Origin: JBCDCY01 sp039180875
GTDB lineage: Bacteria; Pseudomonadota; Alphaproteobacteria; Rhodobacterales; Rhodobacteraceae
NCBI GenBank assembly: GCA_039180875.1
Contig: JBCDCY010000003.1
Location: forward strand, 310,001-374,000
Direction of reading: 5' to 3'
DNA length: 64,000 nucleotides
Part shown: positions 35,191-43,295 of the stretch, piece after piece
Layout of the letters: each line of letters begins with the position of its first letter
Position numbering within the stretch: position 1 is the stretch's first letter
Notes under the pieces: generated by a model
What the model was told of the DNA's origin: nothing
What the model saw: only the letters and a program-made list of their open reading frames with translations
Databases searched by the model: none
Made by a program: the position numbers and the translations under genes

Positions 35191-35925
35191 TCAGCCGTAG
35201 GTCGGAGCTTGCGGCCAGCCCGGGGGTGAGTCCTCAAAGCTCTGGCGGCGGCCCCAGACGGTCATGTCGAGGATATAGTGCGACCCGCCGATCGCCTCAC
35301 CGCCCCGGGCGTAGGTCGAGTAGGTGTGGAACACCTCCTCGTCGATCCGCAGGAAGGCGCTGAAGCCCGGCAGTTCCATCGACTGGCCGTCGGCCAGGGT
35401 TAGCCCCATAGCGGCCAGGGCCTCCTCCGACTTGTAATTGTACTCGGTCGCATCGCGGGACCGGTCGAGTGTCACGCCGAAATCGTAGTTGAAGTCGCTG
35501 CCGTGGGACGACACCCAAGCAAAGCGCCAACCCCGGGTGGCCTTGTAGGCCTCGATCTTCTCGATCGGCGCGCGGGAGACGTAGGCGAAGGCCGTGTCGT
35601 TCTCCGCCAAGTGCCGGAGATGGCCGTCGGAGATTTCGTCGGCCAGGTGGGTGCAGCTCGCGCAGCCCTCCTGCCAATCGGGGGCGAACATGAAATGGCC
35701 GAGGAACAGCCGCTCTTGCCCCCCGAAGAGATCGCGGAGGCTGAGCGGGCCACGGGGGCCGGTGAAGGTGTACTCCCGCTCGACCTTGACCATCGGCAGA
35801 CGGCGGCGGCGGGCGGCAACCGCATCGCGGGCCCGGGTGAGCGCCTTTTCCTCGTCCAGCAGGTCACGGCGCGCCCGCAGCCAGTCCTCACGCGACACGA
35901 TGTCTGGATGGGCGGTGGCCTTCAT
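35191..35925 (-). CDS. DUF899 family thioredoxin-like protein
   Basis: 244 residues. The DUF899 pattern is clear: SREDWLRARRDLLDEEKALT, VEREYTFTGPRGPLSLRDLF, then LFLGHFMFAPDWQEGC and the C-A-S-C dithiol. Later come WRFAWVSSHGSDFNYDFGV and EVFHTYSTYARGGEA. The fold is thioredoxin-like and the CxxC could be redox-active, but no substrate is known. It stands alone between the lpdA repeat and the sensor kinase gene on the same strand, 104 bases after which it starts. Confidence 0.88.
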   Translation of the reverse strand: MKATAHPDIVSREDWLRARRDLLDEEKALTRARDAVAARRRRLPMVKVEREYTFTGPRGPLSLRDLFGGQERLFLGHFMFAPDWQEGCASCTHLADEISDGHLRHLAENDTAFAYVSRAPIEKIEAYKATRGWRFAWVSSHGSDFNYDFGVTLDRSRDATEYNYKSEEALAAMGLTLADGQSMELPGFSAFLRIDEEVFHTYSTYARGGEAIGGSHYILDMTVWGRRQSFEDSPPGWPQAPTYG

Positions 35926-36029
35926 CGCGGTCCTCCTTCGATGCGGCGGCGCTCGGATCGACGCTGATCGCGCCGGAGCATCGTGTCAACTTAGGCGACG
36001 GCGGCCAGGGGAGAGGCGCCGCGCGTGTC

Positions 36030-37391
36030 CTAGCCGCCGGGCGGGTCCGGGGCGGTCGCGGCGGGCAGGCAGAGGCTGACGCGCAGGCCCCGGGGCTGGT
36101 TGGCGGCGAGGGAGAGCGTGCCGCCGTGCTGCTCGATCAGCGCCTTGGCGATGCTGAGGCCGAGCCCGCTGCCCGCGCCGTCCGCGGTGCGGGCGGCATT
36201 GCCCCGGAGGAACGGCTGCATGAGCCGCGCCCGATCCTCCGCCGGGATGCCAGGGCCTGAGTCAGCCACCACGAGCTCCACCATATCGGCCTGGCGCTGG
36301 GCCGAGATCGACGGGTTGGCGCCGTAGCGCACGGCGTTGTCGACGACGTTGCGGAGCGCCCGCTCCAGCGCCAGGTCGTTGGCGCGCACCGTCAGCTCCG
36401 CCTCCGGCAAGGCCACCGCGATCTCTTGCCCCGTCTCGGCCAGATCGGCGGCCACCCGGGCGACGAGGGCCACCAGATCGACCGTGGCCAGGCGCGCCTT
36501 GCCGTCGGGATCGCGGGCCAGCGCCAGGCAGTTCTCCAGGATCGAGGCCATGTGCGCGATATCCGGCGTCAGGCTCTCCGCCCCCGCCGCGTCGGCCTTG
36601 AGCTGGAAGCGCGTGAGGTAGGTGCGGAGATCGTGGCCGAGGGCGCCGAGCATCACCCGGCGGCCCTCGAGCAGATCGGCAATGCGCACCTGCATCCGGT
36701 TGAAGGCGGCGATCAGATGGCGGAGCTCCGGCGCGCCGCGCTCCCGCACCGGGGTGGGCGCGGCCCCGGCCGAGAACGCCTCCGCCGCCCGGGCCAGGGC
36801 GCGGAGCGGCGCGGTCTCCCGCCGCAGCACCAAAAGCACGATGAGCGCGCTCACCAGGCCGAAGATGCCGGACCAGAAGCCGATCGGCACGGAGTAGATC
36901 TGGGTCAGCAGATCGTCCCGGGTCTCGACCACCAGGGTGCGCCCGTCGGACAGGCCGATGGCCATGCGGAGCGGATAGCGGCTCCAAAGCGTGCGGTCGC
37001 GGCGCTGCAGCTCCGTTCCCGCCACGCCGTCGGGCACGGCGATGTAGGCGGCATAGGGGCGGCCGCCCAGCACGTCGTCGTAGCGCGCCAGCACCCGCTC
37101 GACCCGGGGCAGCGTCGTCTCCGCCACCGCTTCGTCCGCCACCGGCGCGTCGCTGAGCAGGACCAGCAGATCCGGGCCGTTGAGGGCGCCGAGGATGCGC
37201 TCGGCATCGGCGCCGCTCTCCAGGAGCTCGACCATGGCCACGACCCGCTCGGGCAAGGGGAAGCGGTAGCCCGGCTCGCTCCCAGGGCCGCGGTCGGAGA
37301 TGTAGAGCCAGACCAGCAGCAGCTGGGTGCCAAGGAGCAGGATCGCCGCCACCGCCGCGACCCGAGCAAAGAGACTCCACCTCAGTCGCAC
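36030..37391 (-). CDS. Membrane sensor histidine kinase
   Basis: 453 residues: two membrane segments (about 7-29 and 165-187) framing a periplasmic sensor of about 130 residues, then HAMP, dimerisation and ATPase domains. The phospho-acceptor His lies in ALGHDLRTYLTRFQLKAD; N box RNVVDNAVRYG, G1 VVADSGPGIPAE, G2 GSGLGLSIAKALIEQHGG. The conserved Pro of the H-box (usually HDLRTPLTR) is replaced by Tyr. Signal unknown. GTG at 37391 overlaps the response-regulator stop by ten bases. Confidence 0.93.
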   Translation of the reverse strand: MRLRWSLFARVAAVAAILLLGTQLLLVWLYISDRGPGSEPGYRFPLPERVVAMVELLESGADAERILGALNGPDLLVLLSDAPVADEAVAETTLPRVERVLARYDDVLGGRPYAAYIAVPDGVAGTELQRRDRTLWSRYPLRMAIGLSDGRTLVVETRDDLLTQIYSVPIGFWSGIFGLVSALIVLLVLRRETAPLRALARAAEAFSAGAAPTPVRERGAPELRHLIAAFNRMQVRIADLLEGRRVMLGALGHDLRTYLTRFQLKADAAGAESLTPDIAHMASILENCLALARDPDGKARLATVDLVALVARVAADLAETGQEIAVALPEAELTVRANDLALERALRNVVDNAVRYGANPSISAQRQADMVELVVADSGPGIPAEDRARLMQPFLRGNAARTADGAGSGLGLSIAKALIEQHGGTLSLAANQPRGLRVSLCLPAATAPDPPGG

Positions 37392-38104
37392 AGCCGGCGC
37401 ACCTCTGCGGCGAACAGATAGCCGGCGTTGCGCACCGTCTTGATCAGCCCCGGCCGGCGCGGATCGTCGCCGAGCTTGGCGCGCAGGCGGCTCACTTGGA
37501 CGTCGACCGTGCGGTCGAAGGCGTCGGTGGCGCGGCTCTGGCTCTCCTCCATCAGGCGATCGCGGCTCAGCACCCGGCGGGGCTGGCGCACGAAAGCGCG
37601 GAGGAGGGCGAACTCACCGGAGGTCAGCACGATCTCCGCCCCGTCGCGGGTGACGATATGAGCGTCGAGGTCGATGACGAAGCCGGCAAAGGCGTGGCGG
37701 GCGCCGGGGCGCACAGCCGGCCCGGCCGGGCCGGCGCGGCGCAGGATGGCGCGGATCCGGGCGACGAGCTCGCGCGGGTTGAAGGGTTTGGCGAGGTAGT
37801 CGTCGGCGCCGATCTCCAAGCCGACGATGCGGTCGATATCCTCCCCTCGTGCCGTCAGCATCAGGATCGGCGGCCCCTCCCCGGCCCGCAGCCGCCGGCA
37901 GATGGAGAGGCCGTCCTCCCCCGGCAACATCAGGTCGAGCACGATCAGATCGGCCGCCTGCCGGGCCAAAGCTCGGTCGAGCTCCACTCCATCTCGGGCA
38001 AGCTCCGCCGCGAAACCCTCCCGCGCGAGCATGTCGCGGGTGAGCGGCCCGATCTCGGGATCGTCCTCGACCACGAGGACGCGGGCTAGGGTCGGCTTGG
38101 CCAT
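37382..38104 (-). CDS. OmpR-family response regulator
   Basis: 240 residues. Receiver domain with acidic pocket VVEDDPE, phospho-acceptor Asp in LIVLDLMLPGEDGL, Thr in LMLTARG and Lys in DDYLAKPFNP; the output is a winged helix ending near TVDVQVSRLRAKLGDDPR. It is cotranscribed with the kinase. A tandem ACAAAACGTC repeat lies 57-76 bases upstream of its ATG, in the region shared with divergent secreted-protein genes, and is a good candidate for its own binding site. Confidence 0.94.
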   Translation of the reverse strand: MAKPTLARVLVVEDDPEIGPLTRDMLAREGFAAELARDGVELDRALARQAADLIVLDLMLPGEDGLSICRRLRAGEGPPILMLTARGEDIDRIVGLEIGADDYLAKPFNPRELVARIRAILRRAGPAGPAVRPGARHAFAGFVIDLDAHIVTRDGAEIVLTSGEFALLRAFVRQPRRVLSRDRLMEESQSRATDAFDRTVDVQVSRLRAKLGDDPRRPGLIKTVRNAGYLFAAEVRRLCD

Positions 38105-38160
38105 CCTCTGGAGCCTAGGCGAGGTGCCGCTGCCGCTCCAGGCGCGCGGCAGGGCCATTT

Positions 38161-38180
38161 ACAAAACGTCACAAAACGTC
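38161..38180. promoter_or_regulatory. 10-bp tandem repeat, putative OmpR-type binding site
   Basis: ACAAAACGTC occurs twice head to tail without spacer, in the 154-base gap between the response regulator and divergent secreted-protein genes. OmpR/PhoB-type regulators bind direct repeats with this roughly one-helical-turn period. A separate inverted repeat, ATCCGCC-N8-GGCGGAT, lies at 38192-38213. Confidence 0.6.
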
Positions 38181-38258
38181 GTCCGGGCGAAATCCGCCGG
38201 ACACGTGGCGGATGCAGATTGCAGGCCGACGAGAACAGAGAGCAGGAAGGAAACCGAG

Positions 38259-38741
38259 ATGCAGCGATCCCTGATCCTCGCCGCAGCCGTCGCCATCGCC
38301 ACGGCCGGCGCGGCGGACGCCCAGTTTCGCAGCGAGCGCACGGTGAGCGGCGCCAACGGCAGCACCATCGTGGTGGAGACCGAGAGCCAGCGGACGGAGG
38401 CCGGCCGCACCACCACGGTCACCGGCACCACGTCGAACGGCCGGGGTTGGACGCGCCAAACCAACCGCAGCTTCGATCCCACGACCCGCACCTGGACCCG
38501 CCAGGGCAGCGGCACGACTGCGGGCGGCAACACTTGGTCCTCGAACCAAAGCACCACCTGCGCCGGCGGCAACTGCCAGCGGACGGGCACGGTGACCGGC
38601 CCGCGCGGCACCTCCAACTGGTCGGGTGAGGCCACGCGCATCGGGCCCGGCGAGGTCCAGGGTCAGCGCACCTGGACCGGCCCACGCGGGCGGAGCGGTG
38701 GGTCGAGCTGGACCTGGCGCCGCCTCCGGTCTGGCGACTGA
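38259..38741 (+). CDS. Small secreted Gly/Thr/Ser-rich protein of unknown function
   Basis: 160 residues with a Sec signal peptide (RSLILAAAVAIATAGAADAQ). The mature part is Thr/Gly/Ser/Arg-rich with repeating TWTRQGSGTTAGG- and TWTGPRGRSGG-like units and many Trp, suggesting a beta-rich extracytoplasmic repeat protein. One short CAGGNC pair could form a disulfide. AGGAAGGA precedes the ATG. The stop overlaps the next start (TGATG), so the two secreted proteins are made together, opposite a two-component system. Confidence 0.75.
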   Translation: MQRSLILAAAVAIATAGAADAQFRSERTVSGANGSTIVVETESQRTEAGRTTTVTGTTSNGRGWTRQTNRSFDPTTRTWTRQGSGTTAGGNTWSSNQSTTCAGGNCQRTGTVTGPRGTSNWSGEATRIGPGEVQGQRTWTGPRGRSGGSSWTWRRLRSGD

Positions 38742-39652
38742 TGCGAGGCTTCGCGACCCTCTTGGCGCTGGCGGGTCTGCTGCTCGCCAGCCCGCTCGCC
38801 CGGGCCGAGAGCGCGGCCTTGCAAGCGCAGATCACCGAGGTGCATGCCGCCGTCGCCCCCTACCGTGACGTGGCCGCAGCCCGGGCGGCGGGCTGGCGGC
38901 GCACCACGGCCCATGTGCCGCTGATGGGGGAGCACTGGTCGAAACGGCGCGCCGAGCCCGATTACGTCGACGGGCAGCCGATCGACTTCACCCAGCCCTC
39001 CAACCTCATCTACGCCGAGATCGGCGGCCGGCGGGAGCTGGTGGCGGTCGCCTATGTGGTGCGGATCGGCCCGAACGATCCGTTGCCGGAGGGCTTTCAG
39101 GGCGCCGAGGATCTGTGGCACGTGCACAACCTCGACCAGATCCTCGCGGCGGTGGGTGAGGTGCGGCCCTTCGTGGCCCGACTCGGCCGATCCTGGGTGG
39201 ATCGGCGGCTGGCAAGCGACGGCCGGCGCCGCCTGGCGATGCTGCATGTCTGGCTCGACGGGCGCAATCCGCTCGGCCGGTTCGAGAACCTGGATCCCAC
39301 CCTGCCCTATCGCCGCCACGGGCTGGGTCCGGCGCATTGGTCCGGCGCCTCGCTCGACGCGGCCCGCGGGGTGGCGCTGGCCCTGCCCGAGGGCTGCGAG
39401 GAGGAGTTTGACGGCAAGCTCCGCCTGGCCGGGGTGGAGCGCCGGCGGAAGCGCCAGATCCTGGCGCTCTGCCGGGATTACGCCGCGCAGGTGCGCGGCC
39501 AGATCAGCGCACCCCCGGCCACGCTCAACCGGGTGGCGGAGGAGGCGGCCCGCACCCTCGACAGCCATCTGCTGATCCTGCTGCGGCCGGCCGAGACCGC
39601 CCGTATCGCTGCCCTGGTCGAGGGTCCGAGCGGCATCTGCATGGCGCGCTGA
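38741..39652 (+). CDS. Secreted protein of unknown function
   Basis: 303 residues with a signal peptide (MRGFATLLALAGLLLASPLA, cleavage near ARAE). The mature protein has YRDVAAARAAGWRRTTAHV, PLMGEHWSKRRAEPDYVDG, then NLIYAEIGGRRELVAVAYVV and DLWHVHNLDQIL. The spacing of His residues and the phrase G-x-H-W ... LIY ... ELVAV-YVV resembles conserved hypothetical periplasmic proteins I cannot name. Two His (WHVH) and the MGEHW His might bind a metal (speculative). Confidence 0.7.
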   Translation: MRGFATLLALAGLLLASPLARAESAALQAQITEVHAAVAPYRDVAAARAAGWRRTTAHVPLMGEHWSKRRAEPDYVDGQPIDFTQPSNLIYAEIGGRRELVAVAYVVRIGPNDPLPEGFQGAEDLWHVHNLDQILAAVGEVRPFVARLGRSWVDRRLASDGRRRLAMLHVWLDGRNPLGRFENLDPTLPYRRHGLGPAHWSGASLDAARGVALALPEGCEEEFDGKLRLAGVERRRKRQILALCRDYAAQVRGQISAPPATLNRVAEEAARTLDSHLLILLRPAETARIAALVEGPSGICMAR

Positions 39653-39674
39653 GGCGGGCGGATCGTCGATCAGG

Positions 39675-39688
39675 GCGTTTTACAACGC
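39675..39688. promoter_or_regulatory. Inverted repeat upstream of TAXI TRAP operon 1
   Basis: GCGTT-TTAC-AACGC, perfect 5-bp arms, 49 bases before the binding-protein start. Possible operator; no adjacent regulator gene. Confidence 0.3.
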
Positions 39689-39709
39689 GGTTGGGGCGCG
39701 GCAAGGTGT

Positions 39710-39728
39710 CCTCGGACGGTGTCCGAGG
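39710..39728 (+). promoter_or_regulatory. Leader hairpin abutting the TAXI binding-protein ribosome site
   Basis: CCTCGGAC-GGT-GTCCGAGG, perfect 8-bp stem, directly followed by GAGGA and the ATG at 39738. It could stabilise the leader or modulate access to the ribosome site. Confidence 0.45.
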
Positions 39729-39737
39729 GAGGAAACA

Positions 39738-40778
39738 ATGAAACATCTTGCAACTTCACTGCTGGCGGTGGCGGCGCTCGCCACCGGCCCGGCGGTGGCC
39801 CAGGTCAACCTGACGGCCGAGACCGCCTCGCCAGGCGGCGTCGCCCATCTCTCCACCATCTCGCTAGCGGAGGCGGCGGCGGCGGAGGGGGTGGCCAACA
39901 TCCAGGTCTCCGACGGCCAGACGCTCACCAACACCATTGTCAACGTGGCCGAGGGCAACACCGACATCTCGGCCGCCCCGTTCATCCTGCCGTTTCTGCT
40001 GTCGCGGGGCGTGGGGCCCTACGCCGCCCAGGGACCGGAGCAGGGGGCGGAGCTCGCCGACAATCTCGCGGTGCTCTACACCTACAATCTCGGCGTCTTC
40101 ACGCTCTACGCCTTCGACAGCTCGCCAGTGAAGGGCTGGGACACGATCGAGGGCCAGCGGATCTACAACGGCCCGCCCCGGGGCGGCGCGCTGAACAACG
40201 CCCGCGCCATTATCAAGATCATCACCGGCCTCGACGACGGCGACGGCTACGAGGGCGTGCAGGTAAACTGGGGCCAGGCGGTACCAACCATCACCGGTGG
40301 CGCGGCGGATGCCATGGTGCTGCCGACGAACTTTCCCGACGGGCGGATGTCGCGCTCCCTCGGCTCCGGCAACATGACGATCTGGTCGATGCCAAGCGAG
40401 GCGTTCGAGAGCGAGGCGTCGCAGAACTACGCCCAGGTGCCGGGCTCCGCCGCCTTCGCCATGCCGATCGCCGATCTCAACTTCGGCGACGGCGTCACGG
40501 TGGTGTCTGAGGACGAGATGTTCCGCGGCCTCGCCACCATCGGCGGCGAGATTGTCAATGTCGACATGGACTTCGACACCGCCAAGGCCTTGACCGCAGC
40601 CTTCATCGCCCGCCTGGACGAGACGCGCCAGCGCACGCCCTTCGCCGCCGCCGCCCAGTTCGGCGACACCGATCCGGCCGCCACCGGCATGTGCGGGCGG
40701 AACCCGCTCAAATACCATCCCGGCGCGGTTGCCGCGTGGGAGGAGGCGGGCTTCACCATCCCCGATTGCGCCAAGTAG
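39738..40778 (+). CDS. TAXI family TRAP transporter substrate-binding protein (system 1)
   Basis: 346 residues with signal peptide (MKHLATSLLAVAALATGPAV). The mature fold shows LTAETASPGGVAHLSTISLA, QTLTNTIVNVAEGNTDISAA and GQAVPTITGGAADAM, the TAXI (TRAP-associated extracytoplasmic immunogenic) type. It binds an organic anion, likely a carboxylate, in the periplasm and delivers it to the fused permease 62 bases downstream. Two Cys near the C-terminus (TGMCGRNPLK, IPDCAK) may pair. Substrate not predictable. Confidence 0.88.
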   Translation: MKHLATSLLAVAALATGPAVAQVNLTAETASPGGVAHLSTISLAEAAAAEGVANIQVSDGQTLTNTIVNVAEGNTDISAAPFILPFLLSRGVGPYAAQGPEQGAELADNLAVLYTYNLGVFTLYAFDSSPVKGWDTIEGQRIYNGPPRGGALNNARAIIKIITGLDDGDGYEGVQVNWGQAVPTITGGAADAMVLPTNFPDGRMSRSLGSGNMTIWSMPSEAFESEASQNYAQVPGSAAFAMPIADLNFGDGVTVVSEDEMFRGLATIGGEIVNVDMDFDTAKALTAAFIARLDETRQRTPFAAAAQFGDTDPAATGMCGRNPLKYHPGAVAAWEEAGFTIPDCAK

Positions 40779-40790
40779 GGCAGGCCGACC

Positions 40791-40821
40791 GGTCCGGGGC
40801 GCCGACGCTGCGCCCCGGACC
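40791..40821 (+). promoter_or_regulatory. Intercistronic hairpin, TAXI SBP 1 to permease
   Basis: Perfect 11-bp stem (40791-40801 with 40811-40821) and 9-base loop in the 62-base gap. Probable mRNA stabiliser/attenuator giving excess binding protein. Confidence 0.7.
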
Positions 40822-40840
40822 TGCGCCGCGGTGAGCTGGG

Positions 40841-43174
40841 ATGAGTGACGAGGTTCCGGTCCGGCGGGGGACGCTGCTTTACGTCCTCGCCCTCCTGCTG
40901 ATCCTGTTTGGGCTGACCAATGCGATGCCCGGGATCCCGGGTCTGCAGTCGGGCCTGCGCGACCTGACCGGTCTCGACTGGCTGCGCGTCCACCGCTTCC
41001 CGACAGAGTATTTCTACCCGCTCGTCTTCTTCATGTTGATGGCGGCGGTGGTGCTGCGCCATTCGATCTTTCGCGCCTGGTCCACCGGCCCGGCCTGGCG
41101 GCGCCGGCTCGGCCTGGCGGCCGATGCGATCATGCTCTTCATGGCCGGCCTGATCTCCGTCACCTACCTCGTGGAGATCGAGGCGGTCTGCCTGATCGAC
41201 CGGATGACCGGCCTCCGCGCCGAGCTGATTGCGGAGTCCCTGGCGCGGGAGGCGGAGCTGGCCGAGCTCATGGGGCTCGAGCCGCCCACCACCGTCGACG
41301 ACCCGAAATGCGTGCAGACCACCGGCGGCTGGCTGGTGCTGATCGTCGGCCTCGCGGTGGTGACCTTCCTGGCCTACAATGTCCGGGTCTGGGGCCTGCC
41401 ATTGGTGCTCGTCGCCATCCTGGTGGCCGGCTACACCATCGCCACGGTGCTGGTCTGGTATTTCCACGGGCCCGAGGACATCAACAAATACCTGATGACC
41501 AAGATCGGGGGGGAGCCGCGGCTGCTCTCGGACGGTCGGCCGCGCATCCACGACATCCTGGTGAACGATGCGACCGGGCTGATGGGCCGGTTCCTCGACA
41601 TCATCCTCAACACGATCTTTCCCTATCTGGTGCTCGGCTCCCTCTTCGGTGCCTCGGCCGGGGGGCAGTCGCTGATCAAGCTCGCCTTTCGCTGGACACG
41701 GCGGCTGCGGGGCGGGCCGGCCCATGCGGCGATCGTCTCCTCCTCCCTCTTCGGCACGATCTCCGGCGGGCCGGTGGTGAACGTGCTCTCGACCGGGGTG
41801 CTGACCATCCCAATGATGATCAAGCGGGGCTTCTCCCGGGTCTTCGCCGGGGGCGTGGAGGCGGCGGCGAGCTCTGGCGGCTCGATCATGCCGCCGGTGA
41901 TGGGGGTGGCAGCCTTTATCCTCGCGGCACTCACCAACGTGCCCTACCGCGAGGTCATCATCGCCGCGCTGATCCCGGCACTCGCCTATTACCTCTGCCT
42001 CTTCCTCTCGGTGGTCTTCCAGTCGCGCAAGCAGCGGATCGAGGCGATCGGCGAGTTGACGGAGGAGATGCACCTCTCCCGCCAGGACATCCTCAACCTG
42101 GTGATGATCGCCGGGCCGATCCTCTTGATCCTGGCGCTGCTTCTCACGTCGAAGGAGGCGGTGGGCTGCGGCCTGCTCGGCGCGCTCCTCGGCGCGACGA
42201 CGATGGAGGGGCCGAACGGCTGCGTGGCCACGGATCTGCCGTGGCTGCTACGCCTCGTGCAGAACTCCGCCGGCGATGCCGGCAGCGCCGGCTGGTGGGC
42301 CGTCATGCTGATGGTCGTGCTGCTGTTTCTCGACCCCGCCATGCGCCGCGCGCCGGCCCGGCTGCTCGATGCGCTGGCCAATGCCGGGGTACTGATCGCC
42401 ACGCTCTACCTGATGTTCCTGGCGGTCTCGATCATCGACTTCTGCCTCAACCTCACCGGGCTTTCCGAGTTCATCGCCCTCGACGTGCTGAGCTGGCTGC
42501 GGCCGATGAACCTGGGCGAGGCGGGCTCCACCGGCATCCAGCTCGTGGCGCTCTTCGCCACCATGGTGCTGGCGGTGCTGCTCGGCATGGGGATGCCGGC
42601 GGCGCCGGCCTACATCAACGTGGCGCTGCTGATGGGGCCGGTGCTGGCCGGGCTCGGCCTGTCGATCTTTGCGGCGAACATGTTCATCTTCTATTTCGCC
42701 GTCGCCTCGGCCATCACCCCGCCGGTGGCCCTCGCGGCCTTCGCGGCCGCTTCGATCACCCGGGCGGAGCCCATGGCGACGGGCTTTTCCGCCGTACGCT
42801 CGGGCATCGTAATGTTCGTCATCCCGTTCATCTTCGCGCTCTATCCCGAGCTGCTGCTGATCGACGCCGCCCTGATCGACCCCGAAAGCAGCCTCAGCGC
42901 GCCCCGCTACCTGCCGGGATATGAGGAGCGCAACCTGCCCCTGATGCTCGCCGCGCTGCTGCCGCGCATGGCCCTCGCCCTCTATCTGCTGGCCAGCGCC
43001 CTTGCCCGTTTCGACCGAACGGAGTTGGCGGCGTGGGAGGTCGCGGCGCGGCTGCTGCTCGTCGCGCTGCTGCTGAGCTACCCGCCGGCGATCTTCCTGC
43101 CGGCCGCGGTGGCGGCGATCGGGCTGCTGGCGCTGCACCATCTGAGGGCAGCACGGCGGCCGGCGCCGGCCTGA
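40841..43174 (+). CDS. TRAP transporter permease, 4TM/12TM fusion (system 1)
   Basis: 777 residues, the DctQ-like small and DctM-like large membrane subunits fused, as usual for TAXI-TRAP systems. The DctM core has SLFGTISGGPVVNVLSTGVL, then GVEAAASSGGSIMPPVMGVA, MGMPAAPAYINVALLMGP and SAITPPVALAAFAAASI. Between the fourth and fifth segments is an acidic loop with two Cys. It imports an organic acid using the sodium gradient in TRAP systems generally. It terminates at dispersed element copy D. Confidence 0.93.
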   Translation: MSDEVPVRRGTLLYVLALLLILFGLTNAMPGIPGLQSGLRDLTGLDWLRVHRFPTEYFYPLVFFMLMAAVVLRHSIFRAWSTGPAWRRRLGLAADAIMLFMAGLISVTYLVEIEAVCLIDRMTGLRAELIAESLAREAELAELMGLEPPTTVDDPKCVQTTGGWLVLIVGLAVVTFLAYNVRVWGLPLVLVAILVAGYTIATVLVWYFHGPEDINKYLMTKIGGEPRLLSDGRPRIHDILVNDATGLMGRFLDIILNTIFPYLVLGSLFGASAGGQSLIKLAFRWTRRLRGGPAHAAIVSSSLFGTISGGPVVNVLSTGVLTIPMMIKRGFSRVFAGGVEAAASSGGSIMPPVMGVAAFILAALTNVPYREVIIAALIPALAYYLCLFLSVVFQSRKQRIEAIGELTEEMHLSRQDILNLVMIAGPILLILALLLTSKEAVGCGLLGALLGATTMEGPNGCVATDLPWLLRLVQNSAGDAGSAGWWAVMLMVVLLFLDPAMRRAPARLLDALANAGVLIATLYLMFLAVSIIDFCLNLTGLSEFIALDVLSWLRPMNLGEAGSTGIQLVALFATMVLAVLLGMGMPAAPAYINVALLMGPVLAGLGLSIFAANMFIFYFAVASAITPPVALAAFAAASITRAEPMATGFSAVRSGIVMFVIPFIFALYPELLLIDAALIDPESSLSAPRYLPGYEERNLPLMLAALLPRMALALYLLASALARFDRTELAAWEVAARLLLVALLLSYPPAIFLPAAVAAIGLLALHHLRAARRPAPA

Positions 43175-43206
43175 GCCCGGCGGGCGGGGTGCCGGAGGAG
43201 GTGTTT

Positions 43207-43240
43207 GCCTCCGGCGGGAACACTTAGGTCAATGCGAAAG
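43207..43240 (+). repeat. Dispersed GCCTCCGGCGGG element, degenerate copy D
   Basis: GCCTCCGGCGGG followed by a left arm resembling copy C (shared GGTCA-TGCGAAAG), but no matching right arm. It lies between the convergent TRAP permease and flotillin genes. A decayed member of the family. Confidence 0.6.
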
Positions 43241-43295
43241 CCGGGGACCGGTTCTGAGCGCGGAGGGGCTTGGCGGGGCGGCGCCTGCGTCCCGT

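Noticed and set aside
36030..39652. Two-component region as a copper-response locus linked to the multicopper oxidase
   Set aside because: The oxidase is 23 kb away and neither secreted protein has recognisable copper-binding motifs.
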